Below, in pieces: positions 46,486-55,197 of a stretch of 64,000 nucleotides of DNA. This stretch comes from JAKACA01 sp963769255 (GTDB lineage Bacteria; Actinomycetota; Acidimicrobiia; Acidimicrobiales; Bog-793), in assembly GCA_963769255.1 (NCBI GenBank), contig CAVYKV010000003.1, positions 558,001-622,000 on the forward strand, given 5' to 3'. The notes under the pieces were generated by a model. It searched no databases. It was not told the origin of the DNA and saw only the letters and a list, made by a program, of their open reading frames with translations. Both the position numbers and the translations under genes were made by a program. How positions within the stretch are numbered: position 1 is the stretch's first letter; the number at the start of each line of letters is the position of its first letter.

Positions 46486-47817
46486 TCAACCGCCTGCCGG
46501 CGCCTCCGCTGCCACGTCGGCGACGGCCTGCTTGAGCGCCCGCTCGACGTTGGCGACATCGTCGTCGCCGAGCGCCGTCGAGGTGTTGAGGAAACCCCTC
46601 GGTGCCGAGAAGATGCCCTCGTTCATGAGGGCGAGGTGGAGCAGCTCCATGGTCCGGTCGTCCTCGGCGAGGACGTCCGAGTGAGTGGTGATCTCGCCGA
46701 GGTGCGGGCCGAGGTGCACGTTGAGCATGGAGCCGTAGCCCGTCACGGTGCCCCGCAGCCCCGAGGAGGCGATCGCCTCGCTGACCGCCCGGCGGAGGGT
46801 GTCGCCCACCTCGTTGATCCGCCCGATGGCCTCGGGGGTGAGCAGCTCCATGGCCCTCGCCCCGGCCGCCATGGAGACGAGGTTGCCGTTGAACGTGCCG
46901 GAATGCTCGACGTGGCGGGCGGAGCGGGTGGAGAACACCTCGAGCACGTCACGGCGTCCTGCCACGGCCCCGATCGGGAAGCCTCCCCCGATGAGCTTGC
47001 CGAGGACGGTGAGATCCGGCTGGCAGCCGAGGACCGACTGCAGTCCACCCGGCGCCAAGCGGAAGGTCTGCACCTCGTCGAGGATGAGGACGGCGCCGAG
47101 CTCGTCTGCGAGGCGTCGGGCGGCCGAGAGGAATGCCGCCGTGGCAGGGATGGCGCCCCCCGAACCGAGCATCGGCTCGAGGATGATGGCGGCCAGGTCC
47201 GAGCCGGCGAGGCGGCAGACTCGCTCGAGGTCGGCGGCGTCGTTGTACTCGATGACGCCGAGCCGATCGGAGACTCCTGCGGGGATACCGGGCTCGTGGG
47301 CCCTGTCGCCTCCGCTCTCCAAGCCGGCGTCGGGGACGAGGCCTTCCCAGCTGCCGTGGTAGCCGCCCCGGGCCTTCACGACGACCTGGCGCCCGGTCGC
47401 CGCCCGGGCCGCACGGACCGCCAGCATGGAGGCCTCCGTGCCGCTGTTGGCGTAGCGGGCCATCTCGGCACCGGCGAGACGGTCGCAGACCATGGCGGCG
47501 TGCCGGGCCTGGGCGGGGTGGGGGGCGGGGAAGACGGTCCCGCTCGCCATCACGGAGGTGGCCGCCTCGATGAGGGCGGGATGGGCGTTGCCGTGCACGA
47601 GCGACGTGTAGTTGTTGAGGAGGTCGTAGTAGACGTTGCCGTCGGCGTCGGTGACTCGTGCGCCGGCGCCCTCCAGGAGCACGATGGGATGGGGCGGGAA
47701 GGTGGCGAGCGCCCGCGTGTTGCCGTCGGCCAGCACCTGGCAGCCGCTCCGCCAGGTCTCGAGCGAGCGCTGCGTGCGGCTCGCGTACCTCGCTTCGATG
47801 GGCCCTACGTCACCCAT
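46486..47817 (-). CDS. Class III aminotransferase (glutamate-1-semialdehyde aminomutase-like)
   Basis: 443 aa from ATG at 47817, chosen for GGAGGT about 6 nt upstream. PLP fold type I: YANSGTEASMLAVRAARAAT, GGYHG, ILDEVQTFRL and the PLP lysine in LGKLIGGGFPIGAV. The HSGTFNGNLVSMAAG block is typical of GSA aminomutase relatives. Not hemL itself, since no heme genes are adjacent and such paralogues commonly act on other amino acids or polyamines. Substrate unknown. Confidence 0.88.
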   Translation of the reverse strand: MGDVGPIEARYASRTQRSLETWRSGCQVLADGNTRALATFPPHPIVLLEGAGARVTDADGNVYYDLLNNYTSLVHGNAHPALIEAATSVMASGTVFPAPHPAQARHAAMVCDRLAGAEMARYANSGTEASMLAVRAARAATGRQVVVKARGGYHGSWEGLVPDAGLESGGDRAHEPGIPAGVSDRLGVIEYNDAADLERVCRLAGSDLAAIILEPMLGSGGAIPATAAFLSAARRLADELGAVLILDEVQTFRLAPGGLQSVLGCQPDLTVLGKLIGGGFPIGAVAGRRDVLEVFSTRSARHVEHSGTFNGNLVSMAAGARAMELLTPEAIGRINEVGDTLRRAVSEAIASSGLRGTVTGYGSMLNVHLGPHLGEITTHSDVLAEDDRTMELLHLALMNEGIFSAPRGFLNTSTALGDDDVANVERALKQAVADVAAEAPAGG

Positions 47818-47865
47818 GAGGCACCTCCGTGGCGATCTGTCCGTCATCGACTGTTGGCTCCGCCC

Positions 47866-48048
47866 ATGATGGCACGCCGCGGTCGGACGCCCGCCGGCCA
47901 TCTCGTGGTGCCGGCGTCTGGGACAGTGGGGCAGGTGATCGGGGTCCCGGAGGTCGTCCGCAACAAAGCGCTCGTGGCCGGGGCGTCGGACTGGTTGGCC
48001 GCGCTGCCGACGGGTGCAGCGATTCGCTGCGCTCGTGCGTTGAATTGA
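47866..48048 (+). pseudogene. Possible remnant of a phosphotransferase (APH-like) N-terminus
   Basis: 60-codon frame whose middle, IGVPEVVRNKALVAGASDWL, resembles the start of aminoglycoside/choline-kinase-like phosphotransferases (a V-P-x-x-V-R-x-K-A...W-L-x-x-L-P pattern) and then stops. No ATP-binding or HxD motif follows. It fills most of the 232-bp gap before the sigma-factor gene; otherwise this gap holds nothing recognisable. Confidence 0.3.
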
Positions 48049-48049
48049 G

Positions 48050-48607
48050 TTGAACAGGAAGACGGGTCGGGGTTTGCCAGCAGGCGAGGGGCAGGACGGT
48101 GGCTTCGAGGCGTTCGTTCGCGCGAACGAGGCTTCCGTCGTCGCGCTCGCCTATGTCTACACAGGCAACCCGGAGGACGCCCACGACCTCGCACAGGAGA
48201 CGTTCGCTCGAGTGTGGCAGCACTGGGAGAAGCTGGAGTCGCACGGCAACCGGGAGGCCTGGGCGCGCCACGTGCTCCACAATCTCGCCGTCAGCCGCTG
48301 GCGGCGGCTCCGCCTGGAACGGCTGCACGGGCGTCCGGCGGCCGCCGCCGTGGCGGTCGGCCCGGACGCCGCTCACCTCGACGTCGTCTCGCTCATCAAC
48401 CGGCTGCCGACTCGGCAGCGGCGGGCGCTCGTCCTGCACGACGTCGCCGGCCTCAGTGTGGACGAGGTGGCGGCGGAGATGCGGTCACCGGCGGGAACGG
48501 TTCGATCATGGCTCCACCGGGCCCGGAGCTTCGTGGCGGCGGGTCTGTCGGATGCCTCCGATGCCTGGATGAAAGAAGAAGAGGTGAACGATGTACGGCA
48601 TGGATGA
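48050..48607 (+). CDS. ECF RNA polymerase sigma factor (SigE-like family)
   Basis: 185 aa from TTG at 48050; a TTG a few codons downstream is possible. Region 2 is GNPEDAHDLAQETFARVWQH and region 4 is RLPTRQRRALVLHDVAGLSV followed by DEVAAEM and GTVRSWLHRAR. No region 3, as expected for ECF factors. The next gene overlaps its end by 17 bp and encodes a membrane protein, a usual arrangement for sigma/anti-sigma pairs, so it should respond to an envelope or surface signal. Confidence 0.9.
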   Translation: MNRKTGRGLPAGEGQDGGFEAFVRANEASVVALAYVYTGNPEDAHDLAQETFARVWQHWEKLESHGNREAWARHVLHNLAVSRWRRLRLERLHGRPAAAAVAVGPDAAHLDVVSLINRLPTRQRRALVLHDVAGLSVDEVAAEMRSPAGTVRSWLHRARSFVAAGLSDASDAWMKEEEVNDVRHG

Positions 48608-49391
48608 CGAGACCGGCGAGGCCGTGGCGGGAGCGCTCAGGGCCGCCGCCGAGGCGGGCAGGTCACAGACGGCGCCCGTCGACGTGACAGCGGCGCTGAC
48701 GGAAGGCCGCCGCCGCCGCCACGCCCGCCGGCGGCGGGGACAGGTCTTCGGCTCGACGCTCGTCGTCGTCCTCTCGGCTGCCATCCTCGTCCCGGCCCTC
48801 GCTCTGCGCAGTCCGCACGGCAGCACTCCCCGCAGTGCGCTGCCCGGGACGACTGCCGGCCCGCTCGTCGGTGGCGGCACCAACCGGGCCGCCCCCGCCG
48901 TCGCCTGCAAGGGGAGTTGGCTCCACGTCTCCATGAGCCTCGTGCCGCCGTTGCCGAAGGAGGGGGCGACTCCGCCTCTCACCCTGCACGAGGTCGTGAC
49001 GGTGAGAACCAGCCATCGCTGCACCCTGCTGAGGGGCTGGCTGAAGCTCCGGTCTGTCCGGCAGTCCGGTACGCCCTCTGCGGCCGTGAGAGAGTCCCAC
49101 GTCGGGAAGGCGTCGAGCGTGATCATCCAACCTGTCTCGGCTTCGGACCAGGTGGGCGCCATGGAGGTCACGCCGGCCACGGTGGCCGTCGCCACCGTCA
49201 CGCTGCGCATCCCGTGGTACCTGCCCTACGGCAACCTCTGCGCCGCTTGGGTGACGCTCGGCATCAGCCCGCCCAATGTGCTCCGGGCCTTCCGTGCGGA
49301 CATCCCCTCCGGTTGCGGCACGGGGTCGCTCGGCACCATGCGGGCCACGGTGCATCCCCTGAGAGCGGTGCCGTTGGGGCTCGCCGGCTGA
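48591..49391 (+). CDS. Single-pass membrane protein paired with the ECF sigma factor
   Basis: 266 aa, ATG start. A short cytoplasmic N-terminus with a basic RRRRHARRRRGQ block precedes one membrane helix (about 54-72). The outer ~190 residues have four or more Cys (CKGSW, HRCTL, NLCAAW, SGCG) and resemble DUF4232-like extracytoplasmic domains. No zinc-binding HxxxCxxC anti-sigma motif is present. It may be a non-canonical anti-sigma factor or a target of the sigma factor. Confidence 0.6.
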   Translation: MYGMDDETGEAVAGALRAAAEAGRSQTAPVDVTAALTEGRRRRHARRRRGQVFGSTLVVVLSAAILVPALALRSPHGSTPRSALPGTTAGPLVGGGTNRAAPAVACKGSWLHVSMSLVPPLPKEGATPPLTLHEVVTVRTSHRCTLLRGWLKLRSVRQSGTPSAAVRESHVGKASSVIIQPVSASDQVGAMEVTPATVAVATVTLRIPWYLPYGNLCAAWVTLGISPPNVLRAFRADIPSGCGTGSLGTMRATVHPLRAVPLGLAG

Positions 49392-49522
49392 CCGCCTGTG
49401 CCGGCGTTTGACGGCACCCCGGCTGACGATTCTTCTGCTGACCGTCTGCCCCCTCGACGTTTCATGCCCAAACTCAAAGGGCATGGTCGGAGCGCAAGCA
49501 GCAACTGACAGAGGAGGTCGCT

Positions 49523-49792
49523 GTGGGGTTCGGTGGAAGTCTCTTACTCATCGCGGTAGGTGCCATTCTCGATTTCGCCGTCAAAGTCCAGACGACCGGG
49601 TTCAACCTCAACACCATTGGGTTGATCCTCATGATCGTCGGGGCGGTCGGGCTCGTGCTCTCGATCGTGTTCTGGGGCTCCTGGGGTGGCTTCGGCGGCT
49701 CCCGTCGGGTCACTCGCGTACAACGTGGGGACTATTACGATTCGCCTGGCGGCGGGTCGAGGACCTACATGGAAGAGGAGCGCTCGCTCTAA
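49523..49792 (+). CDS. Small two-helix membrane protein (DUF6458-like)
   Basis: 89 aa from GTG at 49523, with GAGGAGG ideally placed upstream. Two hydrophobic segments (about 4-20 and 28-52) flank a VQTTGFNLNTIGLILMIVG linker, followed by a Gly/Arg-rich cytoplasmic tail with DYYDSPGGG. Small proteins of this pattern are common in actinobacteria and unstudied. Confidence 0.7.
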   Translation: MGFGGSLLLIAVGAILDFAVKVQTTGFNLNTIGLILMIVGAVGLVLSIVFWGSWGGFGGSRRVTRVQRGDYYDSPGGGSRTYMEEERSL

Positions 49793-49817
49793 GCGGACGC
49801 GAATTGATCTGGCCTCC

Positions 49818-51207
49818 ATGGGAACCTCCCGTGGACCGACCGCAGCGGCCACCGGCACCCTCCCGGGGCAGGGGGAGGTGCTCGGTGGCCGTTACGCGCT
49901 CGGGCGCGTGATCGGCGCCGGCGGCATGGCCGTCGTACGGGAGGCGCTCGATCTCCGGTTGGAACGTCCGGTCGCCGTCAAGAATCCTCGGGACGGCCGG
50001 CGACGAGCGCAGCCGACGCGCCGCCACCGTGGAGATGCGGGCCCTCGCCGGGTTCGACCACCCGAATCTCGTCCGGCTCCTGGACGCCGACATCGAGGAG
50101 GGGCGGGCGTACCTCGTGATGGAGCTCGTGGAGGGGTGCAACCTCGCCGAACGCTGCGCCGGCGGGCCGCTGCCCGAGGACCAGGTGCGGCGCCTTGCGG
50201 CGGCGATGACCGCCGCCCTCGAGTACGTGCATGCCCGCGGCGTCGTCCACCGCGACGTGAAGCCCGCCAACGTCCTGCTCGGCCCGCAGGGGCGCGTCCT
50301 GCTTGCGGACTTCGGGATCGCCCAGCTCGTCGACACCGCCGGCGTGACGACAACCGGGCTGGTGGCGGGCACCCCTGCCTACCTGGCCCCTGAGCAGGTG
50401 ATGGGAGAGCGAGCCGGCCCTGCGGCCGACGTCTTCTCGCTCGCCCTCGTGCTCGCCGAATGCTTCACGGGTGCCCGTCTGATGTCGGGGTCGGCCGCAG
50501 AGATGATGGCCGCCCGGCTCCGCGGTGATCCGGACCTCCCCGAGGCGATCCCGGCTCCGTGGCGGGCGCTGCTCTCTGCGATGACGAGGCAGGATCCTGC
50601 CGCTCGGCCGACGGCCGGCGAGCTGGTCGCCGCCTTCGGGGGTGCCTCCGCCTCCTCGTGGGTGAGCGCCCGGTGGGGGGCCGACACGATGCCTCTCGGA
50701 GCCGTCTCCGAGGCGGGCACGCCGGTGTCCACCGCCCGGGGCGACGGGCCAGGCGCCCTACACACCTCGACCACGGTCCTTGCCACCGCTTCATTGGGGC
50801 CGCCTCGCGTGGGACGTTCCGCCCGCCTCCGGCTGCTCGCCGCCGGCCGTTCTCGGCCACCGTCCGCCGGCCGTTCCCGCCGCCTCGGGGTGCTCGCCGC
50901 CGTAGCCGCTTGCGCCTTGCTCAGCCTCGGAATCGTCGCCGCCCTTCCCGGTGCCGCTCCCCCGAGGCCACCGGCCGCCCACCACCCGAAGACGGCAACG
51001 GGCCAGGTCCACCGCACCACGCCGACTGTTCCACCCGCTACGGCCCCCGGCGCCCCCACGCAGCAGCTCGCCGCCGTCACGACGACGGTGCCGCCACCTC
51101 CCGCACCCCCCGGTCCCGGCGGCAAGCACCCTGACCAGGGCAACGGCGGCAAGGGAGGCCCGCCGCGGGCCGAGCGGCCACCACGGGCCGCACCCCGGCC
51201 CTTCTGA
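49818..51207 (+). pseudogene. Ser/Thr protein kinase (PknB type), one +1 insertion
   Basis: Start ATG at 49818. Gly-rich loop VIGAGGMAVV and the ATP lysine in RPVAVK come first; then one extra A at 49983-49984 breaks the frame (without it, VAVKILGTAGDERSRRAATV leads into the rest). HRDVKPANVLL, LADFGIAQL and GTPAYLAPEQV are the catalytic loop, DFG and APE motifs, all intact. About 300 residues of kinase are followed by a linker, one membrane helix (SRRLGVLAAVAACALLSLGI) and a Pro/Thr-rich outer tail. Corrected length 462 aa. It lacks PASTA repeats, so it is not PknB itself. Confidence 0.85.
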
Positions 51208-51222
51208 CAGCTGAGCGGACAC

Positions 51223-51241
51223 AAGGGTCTTTCGGCCCCTT
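51223..51241. promoter_or_regulatory. DosR-box-like imperfect palindrome upstream of the KOR operon
   Basis: AAGGGTCTTTCGGCCCCTT, 91 bp before the KOR start. The GGGnCTTTnGGCCC core resembles the short DosR/DevR consensus of mycobacteria (GGGAC...GnCCC), which controls hypoxia genes. No dosR is present here, so this is only a candidate. Confidence 0.3.
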
Positions 51242-51331
51242 CGAGGCCCGACCAACAGGCCTAGGCGACCACGGCGGGACGGCTCACCATGAGGTGGGGC
51301 AGCGTTGCGGCCCCTCTGGAGGTGACCGCCC

Positions 51332-52729
51332 ATGACCACCGTGGCCGATCGACCGAAGCCCTTCGTCGTGCCCGAGTACTGCAAGGGCTGCGGACGCTGC
51401 ATCAGCTCGTGCATCAAGAACTGTTTCACGCTCGGCAGCGAGATCAACCCTGTCACCGGGCTCGTGCCGATCCTGCTCGATCTCACCAACTGCAATGGCT
51501 GCGGGCTGTGCTACGACGCCTGCCCGGAGCCTTTCGGGCTGCGGCCACAGGGCGAGGAGACCGTGTTCGACCCGGTCGACCCGACCCTCCTCTTCGGCCC
51601 GCGACCCTTCGACGCGCCCGAGCCCGAGCCCTGCCCGGATGGGGTGATGGCTCTACCGGAGCGAGAGGCCCTCGTCGTGAAGGGTACCTACGCCGCCGCC
51701 GTCGGTGCCCTCCTCGCCGGTTGCCGGCTCGTCTACGGCTACCCGATCACACCCTCCACGGAGGGCGCCGAGCTCATGGCCAAGGTGCTCCCCAAGCTGG
51801 ACGGCGTCTTCGTGCAGGCCGTGAGCGAGGTCGCCACCGTCAACATGATGTACGGCGCCGGCGGCGCCGGGAAGCGATCGATGACCTTCACGAGCTCGCC
51901 CGGCTTCAGCCTCATGCTGGAAGGCATCTCCTACATGATCGGGGCCGAGGTCCCAGCCGTCTTCGTGAACATCATGCGGGGCGGTCCCGGCCTCGGCAAC
52001 ATCGGGCCGGAGCAGGCCGACCTGAAGCTCGTGTGCCGCGGCCTCGGGCATGGCAACACCCACGCCATCGTCCTCGCCCCGGCGACCCCGCAGGAGATGC
52101 TCGACCTCACGATGCTTGCGTTCGAGCTGGCCTTCACCTACCGCAACCCCGTCGTGATCGTCGGTGACGGCTACCTCGGACAGATCACGGGCAAGGTCCG
52201 GTTGCCCCGCCAGATGGTGGTGCCGGGGATCCCCAAGTGGGCGGTCTTCGGCGACCGTTCCCATCGGGGCAACCTCATCTGCTCGATCAACCTCTCCGAG
52301 GCGGACCTCGAGCGGCACAACGAGCACCTCAACGACAAGTACGCCCGCATGGCGGCCGAGGAGCAGCGATCCGACCTCCACCGTTGCGAGGACGCCGAGG
52401 TGCTCCTCGTCGCCTGCAACACGCCGGCGCAGCTCGCCAAGGGCGCCGTAAAAGACCTCCGGGACCGCGGCCACCGCGTGGGGCTGTTCCGGCCCGTCAC
52501 GGTGTGGCCGTTCCCGATCGACGCCCTCCTGCCCGTCCTCGAACGCGTGCGGCATGTCGTGGTGGTGGAGGCGAGCAGCGGGCAGCTCGAAGACGAGATG
52601 CGGCTCGCTCTCAGTCTCGCCGGCGTGCACGCTGTGGCGCCGATGAGCCACGTCCGTCGGATGGGCGGAATCCTCCCTTCGCAGGACGAGATCGTGGACC
52701 ACGTGCTCAGTCTGGAGGAGGTCTCCTGA
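51332..52729 (+). CDS. 2-oxoacid:ferredoxin oxidoreductase, fused delta-alpha subunit (VorB-like)
   Basis: 465 aa, ATG start. Residues 15-70 form a ferredoxin domain with CKGCGRCISSC and CNGCGLCYDAC. From about 110 the alpha subunit begins (VKGTYAAAVGALLAGCRLVY), with GYPITPST, TSSPGFSLMLEG and GPGLGNIGPEQ as family landmarks and a transketolase C-terminal domain (LLVACNTPAQLAKGAV). With the next gene it converts a 2-oxoacid plus CoA to an acyl-CoA, CO2 and reduced ferredoxin. The branched-chain (valine-type) enzyme is the closest pattern; 2-oxoglutarate or pyruvate cannot be excluded. Confidence 0.88.
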   Translation: MTTVADRPKPFVVPEYCKGCGRCISSCIKNCFTLGSEINPVTGLVPILLDLTNCNGCGLCYDACPEPFGLRPQGEETVFDPVDPTLLFGPRPFDAPEPEPCPDGVMALPEREALVVKGTYAAAVGALLAGCRLVYGYPITPSTEGAELMAKVLPKLDGVFVQAVSEVATVNMMYGAGGAGKRSMTFTSSPGFSLMLEGISYMIGAEVPAVFVNIMRGGPGLGNIGPEQADLKLVCRGLGHGNTHAIVLAPATPQEMLDLTMLAFELAFTYRNPVVIVGDGYLGQITGKVRLPRQMVVPGIPKWAVFGDRSHRGNLICSINLSEADLERHNEHLNDKYARMAAEEQRSDLHRCEDAEVLLVACNTPAQLAKGAVKDLRDRGHRVGLFRPVTVWPFPIDALLPVLERVRHVVVVEASSGQLEDEMRLALSLAGVHAVAPMSHVRRMGGILPSQDEIVDHVLSLEEVS

Positions 52730-54162
52730 TGCCGACCTCGGTGTTCTACCGACAGTTCGAGCGCCACGCCCAGGCCGCCGGCGTGAACGCCCACACGACG
52801 ACCTACTGCCCGGGCTGCGGGCACGGCGTCATCCAGAAGTTCCTGGCTGAGGCCATCGACGAGCTGGGGGTGCAGGACCGCACGGTCCTCGTCTCACCCG
52901 TCGGGTGCTCCGTCTTCTCCTACTACTACTTCGACGTGGGCAACACGCAGGCTGCGCACGGACGCGCTCCCGCCGTCGCCATCGGTCACAAGACGGCCAA
53001 CCCGGACTCGATCGTCGTCGCCTATCAGGGCGATGGTGACCTCGCCTCCATCGGCCTTGCGGAGATCGTGAGCACCGCCCAGCTCGGTATCCCGATCACG
53101 GTCGTCTTCGTGAACAACGCCATATACGGGATGACGGGCGGCCAGATGGCGCCCACGAGCTTGATGGGACAGAAGACGAGCACGACGCCGGCAGGGCGGA
53201 GCCTCCTCGCCGGTCAGCCGCTCAAGATGGCCGAGCTGATCGCGTGCCTGGACGGCCCGGTCTTCGTCGAGCGCGTCGCCCTCTATGACAACAAGCGGCG
53301 CACGCACGCCCGGCGGTCCATCCGCAAGGCGCTCGAGTTGCAGGTGAAGGGGGCAGGTTTTGCCTTCGTCGAGGTGCTCTCCGAGTGTCCTCTCTACCTC
53401 GGCCTCGAGCCCGAGGAGGCCGAGCGCTGGGTACGGGAGAACATGGAGCCGGTGTTCCCGCTCGGCGTCAAGAAGGACATCTCCGATGCGGCCTTCTTCC
53501 CGCCCATCCCGACACCGACGTTCGACCCCGAGGTGACCCTCGAGGCCGTCGACGCCACGACGGACCGTCCGCCTTGCTTCGCTGCCGGGTACCCGAGCCA
53601 TCTCGACCCGCAGGACGTGAGCTTCAAGCTCGCCGGCGCCGGCGGTGACGGCGCCCAGACGGCCGCCATGATCCTCACGCGTGCGGCCATCGGTGAGGGT
53701 TTCGACGCTACTCACATCCCGAGCTACGGCCCCGAGTCCCGGGGTGGTACGTCCTACGCAGACGTGCACGTGGCTTTGAAGGAGGTGCTCTCGCCGGCGG
53801 CATCGCACCCGCACGTCCTGGTCGCCTTCAACGCACCGAGCCTCGTCAAGTTCGGGCCGTCGGTCCGTGAGGGAGGCCTCGTGCTCTACGACAGCTCGGT
53901 CGTGACCGCCGTGCCCGCCGGGCTCGCCCCCGGGGTGAAGCTCGTCGGTCTCCCGTTCGCCGCCACGGCCCAAGATCTCGGCGCCCCCGTCGTCAAGAAC
54001 GTCGTGGCTCTCGGTGCCCTGCAGGCCCTCACGAGGGTCTTCCCGCCCGAGACGTTCCTGACGGCCCTGCGGAGCGCCCTCGCCAAACGGTGCGCTCTCA
54101 TCCCCCTCAACGAGCAGGCTTTCGAGTGTGGCGCCCGGCTCGTGCAGGCGCCGGCGACCTGA
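52729..54162 (+). CDS. 2-oxoacid:ferredoxin oxidoreductase, fused beta-gamma subunit
   Basis: 477 aa, ATG sharing an A with the previous stop (TGATG). Residues 1-270 are the thiamine-pyrophosphate beta subunit: YCPGCGHGVIQ, then VAYQGDGDLASIG and NNAIYGMTGGQ. Residues 300-477 are the gamma subunit: LAGAGGDGAQTAAMIL and SYGPESRGGTSYADV. Fusing beta with gamma is less common than separate genes and gives a two-polypeptide enzyme. Oxygen-sensitive in most organisms, but oxygen-tolerant versions exist in aerobic actinobacteria. Confidence 0.88.
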   Translation: MPTSVFYRQFERHAQAAGVNAHTTTYCPGCGHGVIQKFLAEAIDELGVQDRTVLVSPVGCSVFSYYYFDVGNTQAAHGRAPAVAIGHKTANPDSIVVAYQGDGDLASIGLAEIVSTAQLGIPITVVFVNNAIYGMTGGQMAPTSLMGQKTSTTPAGRSLLAGQPLKMAELIACLDGPVFVERVALYDNKRRTHARRSIRKALELQVKGAGFAFVEVLSECPLYLGLEPEEAERWVRENMEPVFPLGVKKDISDAAFFPPIPTPTFDPEVTLEAVDATTDRPPCFAAGYPSHLDPQDVSFKLAGAGGDGAQTAAMILTRAAIGEGFDATHIPSYGPESRGGTSYADVHVALKEVLSPAASHPHVLVAFNAPSLVKFGPSVREGGLVLYDSSVVTAVPAGLAPGVKLVGLPFAATAQDLGAPVVKNVVALGALQALTRVFPPETFLTALRSALAKRCALIPLNEQAFECGARLVQAPAT

Positions 54163-54185
54163 GGTCGGGCTGCGCTCGTCGCCAC

Positions 54186-54243
54186 GTACTGAGAGACGCG
54201 CACGACCGTGGGGCGGGGTTCGGTCGCCTTTGCAGCGCGGCAG
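54186..54243. repeat. Hairpin repeat, copy 1
   Basis: Begins GTACTGAGAGACGCGC, has stem CGACCG / CGGTCG around loop TGGGGCGGGGTT and ends GCAGCGCGGCAG. It is the most diverged of three copies and lies 23 bp after the KOR stop. The gap 54244-54290 holds nothing recognisable. Confidence 0.7.
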
Positions 54244-54290
54244 ACCCAGACGGGCTGCCGTCGTTCCAGCGTCGCGGCGAGCCGTCGGGC

Positions 54291-54350
54291 GTACTGAGAG
54301 ACGCGCGCAACCGTAGCGGCGGGTTTTCGAACGCCTTCGCAGCTCGGTAG
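54291..54350. repeat. Hairpin repeat, copy 2
   Basis: Shares the 16-base head GTACTGAGAGACGCGC with copy 1 and the loop CGGCGGGTTTT plus tail CGCAGCTCGGTAG with copy 3. Its head and tail (TACTGAG / CTCGGTA) can pair. It lies 62 bp upstream of a DUF6308-like gene. Confidence 0.75.
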
Positions 54351-54412
54351 GGCCTGATGGCACGCCCGCTTCGGTGCCGTCCCGCTCGACTCGTCGCTGC
54401 TACCCTCCGCCG

Positions 54413-55075
54413 ATGGCGCAACCTCGCTTGTCGTTCGGCGGCCAGGTCAAGGTGTCGGTCACGGAAGCCGTCGCCCTGGCAACCGGGTTCTCCAAGCTGG
54501 TGCTGGAGCGGTATGACTTCGGACCGTCCGCGAGCAGCAACCGGGTGACGAGCATCGAAGTCGGGTGCTTGGTCACCTCGCAGATGGAGACCCTCGACAG
54601 GAAGGACGCCGAGGCCCTCGTCAGCTGTTCTGCCAGCGCGCCGTGGGAGAGCGTTCCGGTCGATGCACGCTTGGAGGACGCTGCTCTTGACACGGACCTC
54701 TACGAAGCTGCGTGCCGTCTCTACGATCATTTTCGGGTCCCCGGCATCACCCACGCAAAGGTCTCGAGGCTCTTGCATCTCAAGAGAAGGGCGCTGGTGC
54801 CCCCACTCGACTCGATCGTGCGGGAGGTGTACGGACCATCGGCGAGAGAGGTCGCCTCGAGGTCGCCAGAGCGCGGGAGCAAGAAGTTGTACTGGCAGGC
54901 GATGCGACAGGACCTCGGCGCTGCGGAGGACATCGAAGCGATGGCCGAACTGCGTCGCCTCCTTCTGCAACTCAGAGACGAAGAGGACAGACGCCTGGCA
55001 TCGCTCTCCACTCTTCGCTTGAGGGACATCGTGTTGCGCGAGCACCAGGTGAAGGAGGGGTTGCGACGTCCGTGA
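54413..55075 (+). CDS. DUF6308-like protein of unknown function
   Basis: 220 aa, ATG start. The segment YDHFRVPGITHAKVSRLLHL, then KRRALVPPLDSIV, matches the helix-hairpin-like core of DUF6308 proteins (a helix, a G-x-T-x-A-K-x-L-x-x-KRPRLIP motif, then a D-x-x-V). Members are scattered in actinobacteria, often in variable regions. Codon use here is a little less GC-rich than in flanking genes, which suggests transfer. Bounded by the hairpin repeats. Confidence 0.6.
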   Translation: MAQPRLSFGGQVKVSVTEAVALATGFSKLVLERYDFGPSASSNRVTSIEVGCLVTSQMETLDRKDAEALVSCSASAPWESVPVDARLEDAALDTDLYEAACRLYDHFRVPGITHAKVSRLLHLKRRALVPPLDSIVREVYGPSAREVASRSPERGSKKLYWQAMRQDLGAAEDIEAMAELRRLLLQLRDEEDRRLASLSTLRLRDIVLREHQVKEGLRRP

Positions 55076-55197
55076 CCGGCGAGACCCGGTGACGTGGATC
55101 GCTCCGGCTTTGCGGGATGGGGAGTCTTCGCAGCCGGCGTCTGGAGAAGTGAGTCGAGCTACCCTCGGACCGGTCGCGAAGCAGATGGAGGGCCGCC

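Noticed and set aside
55081..55145. A possible fourth decayed copy of the hairpin repeat (CCGGCTTTGCG...CGCAGCCGG)
   Set aside because: It has a stem with a bulge but lacks the conserved loop and tail of the other copies.
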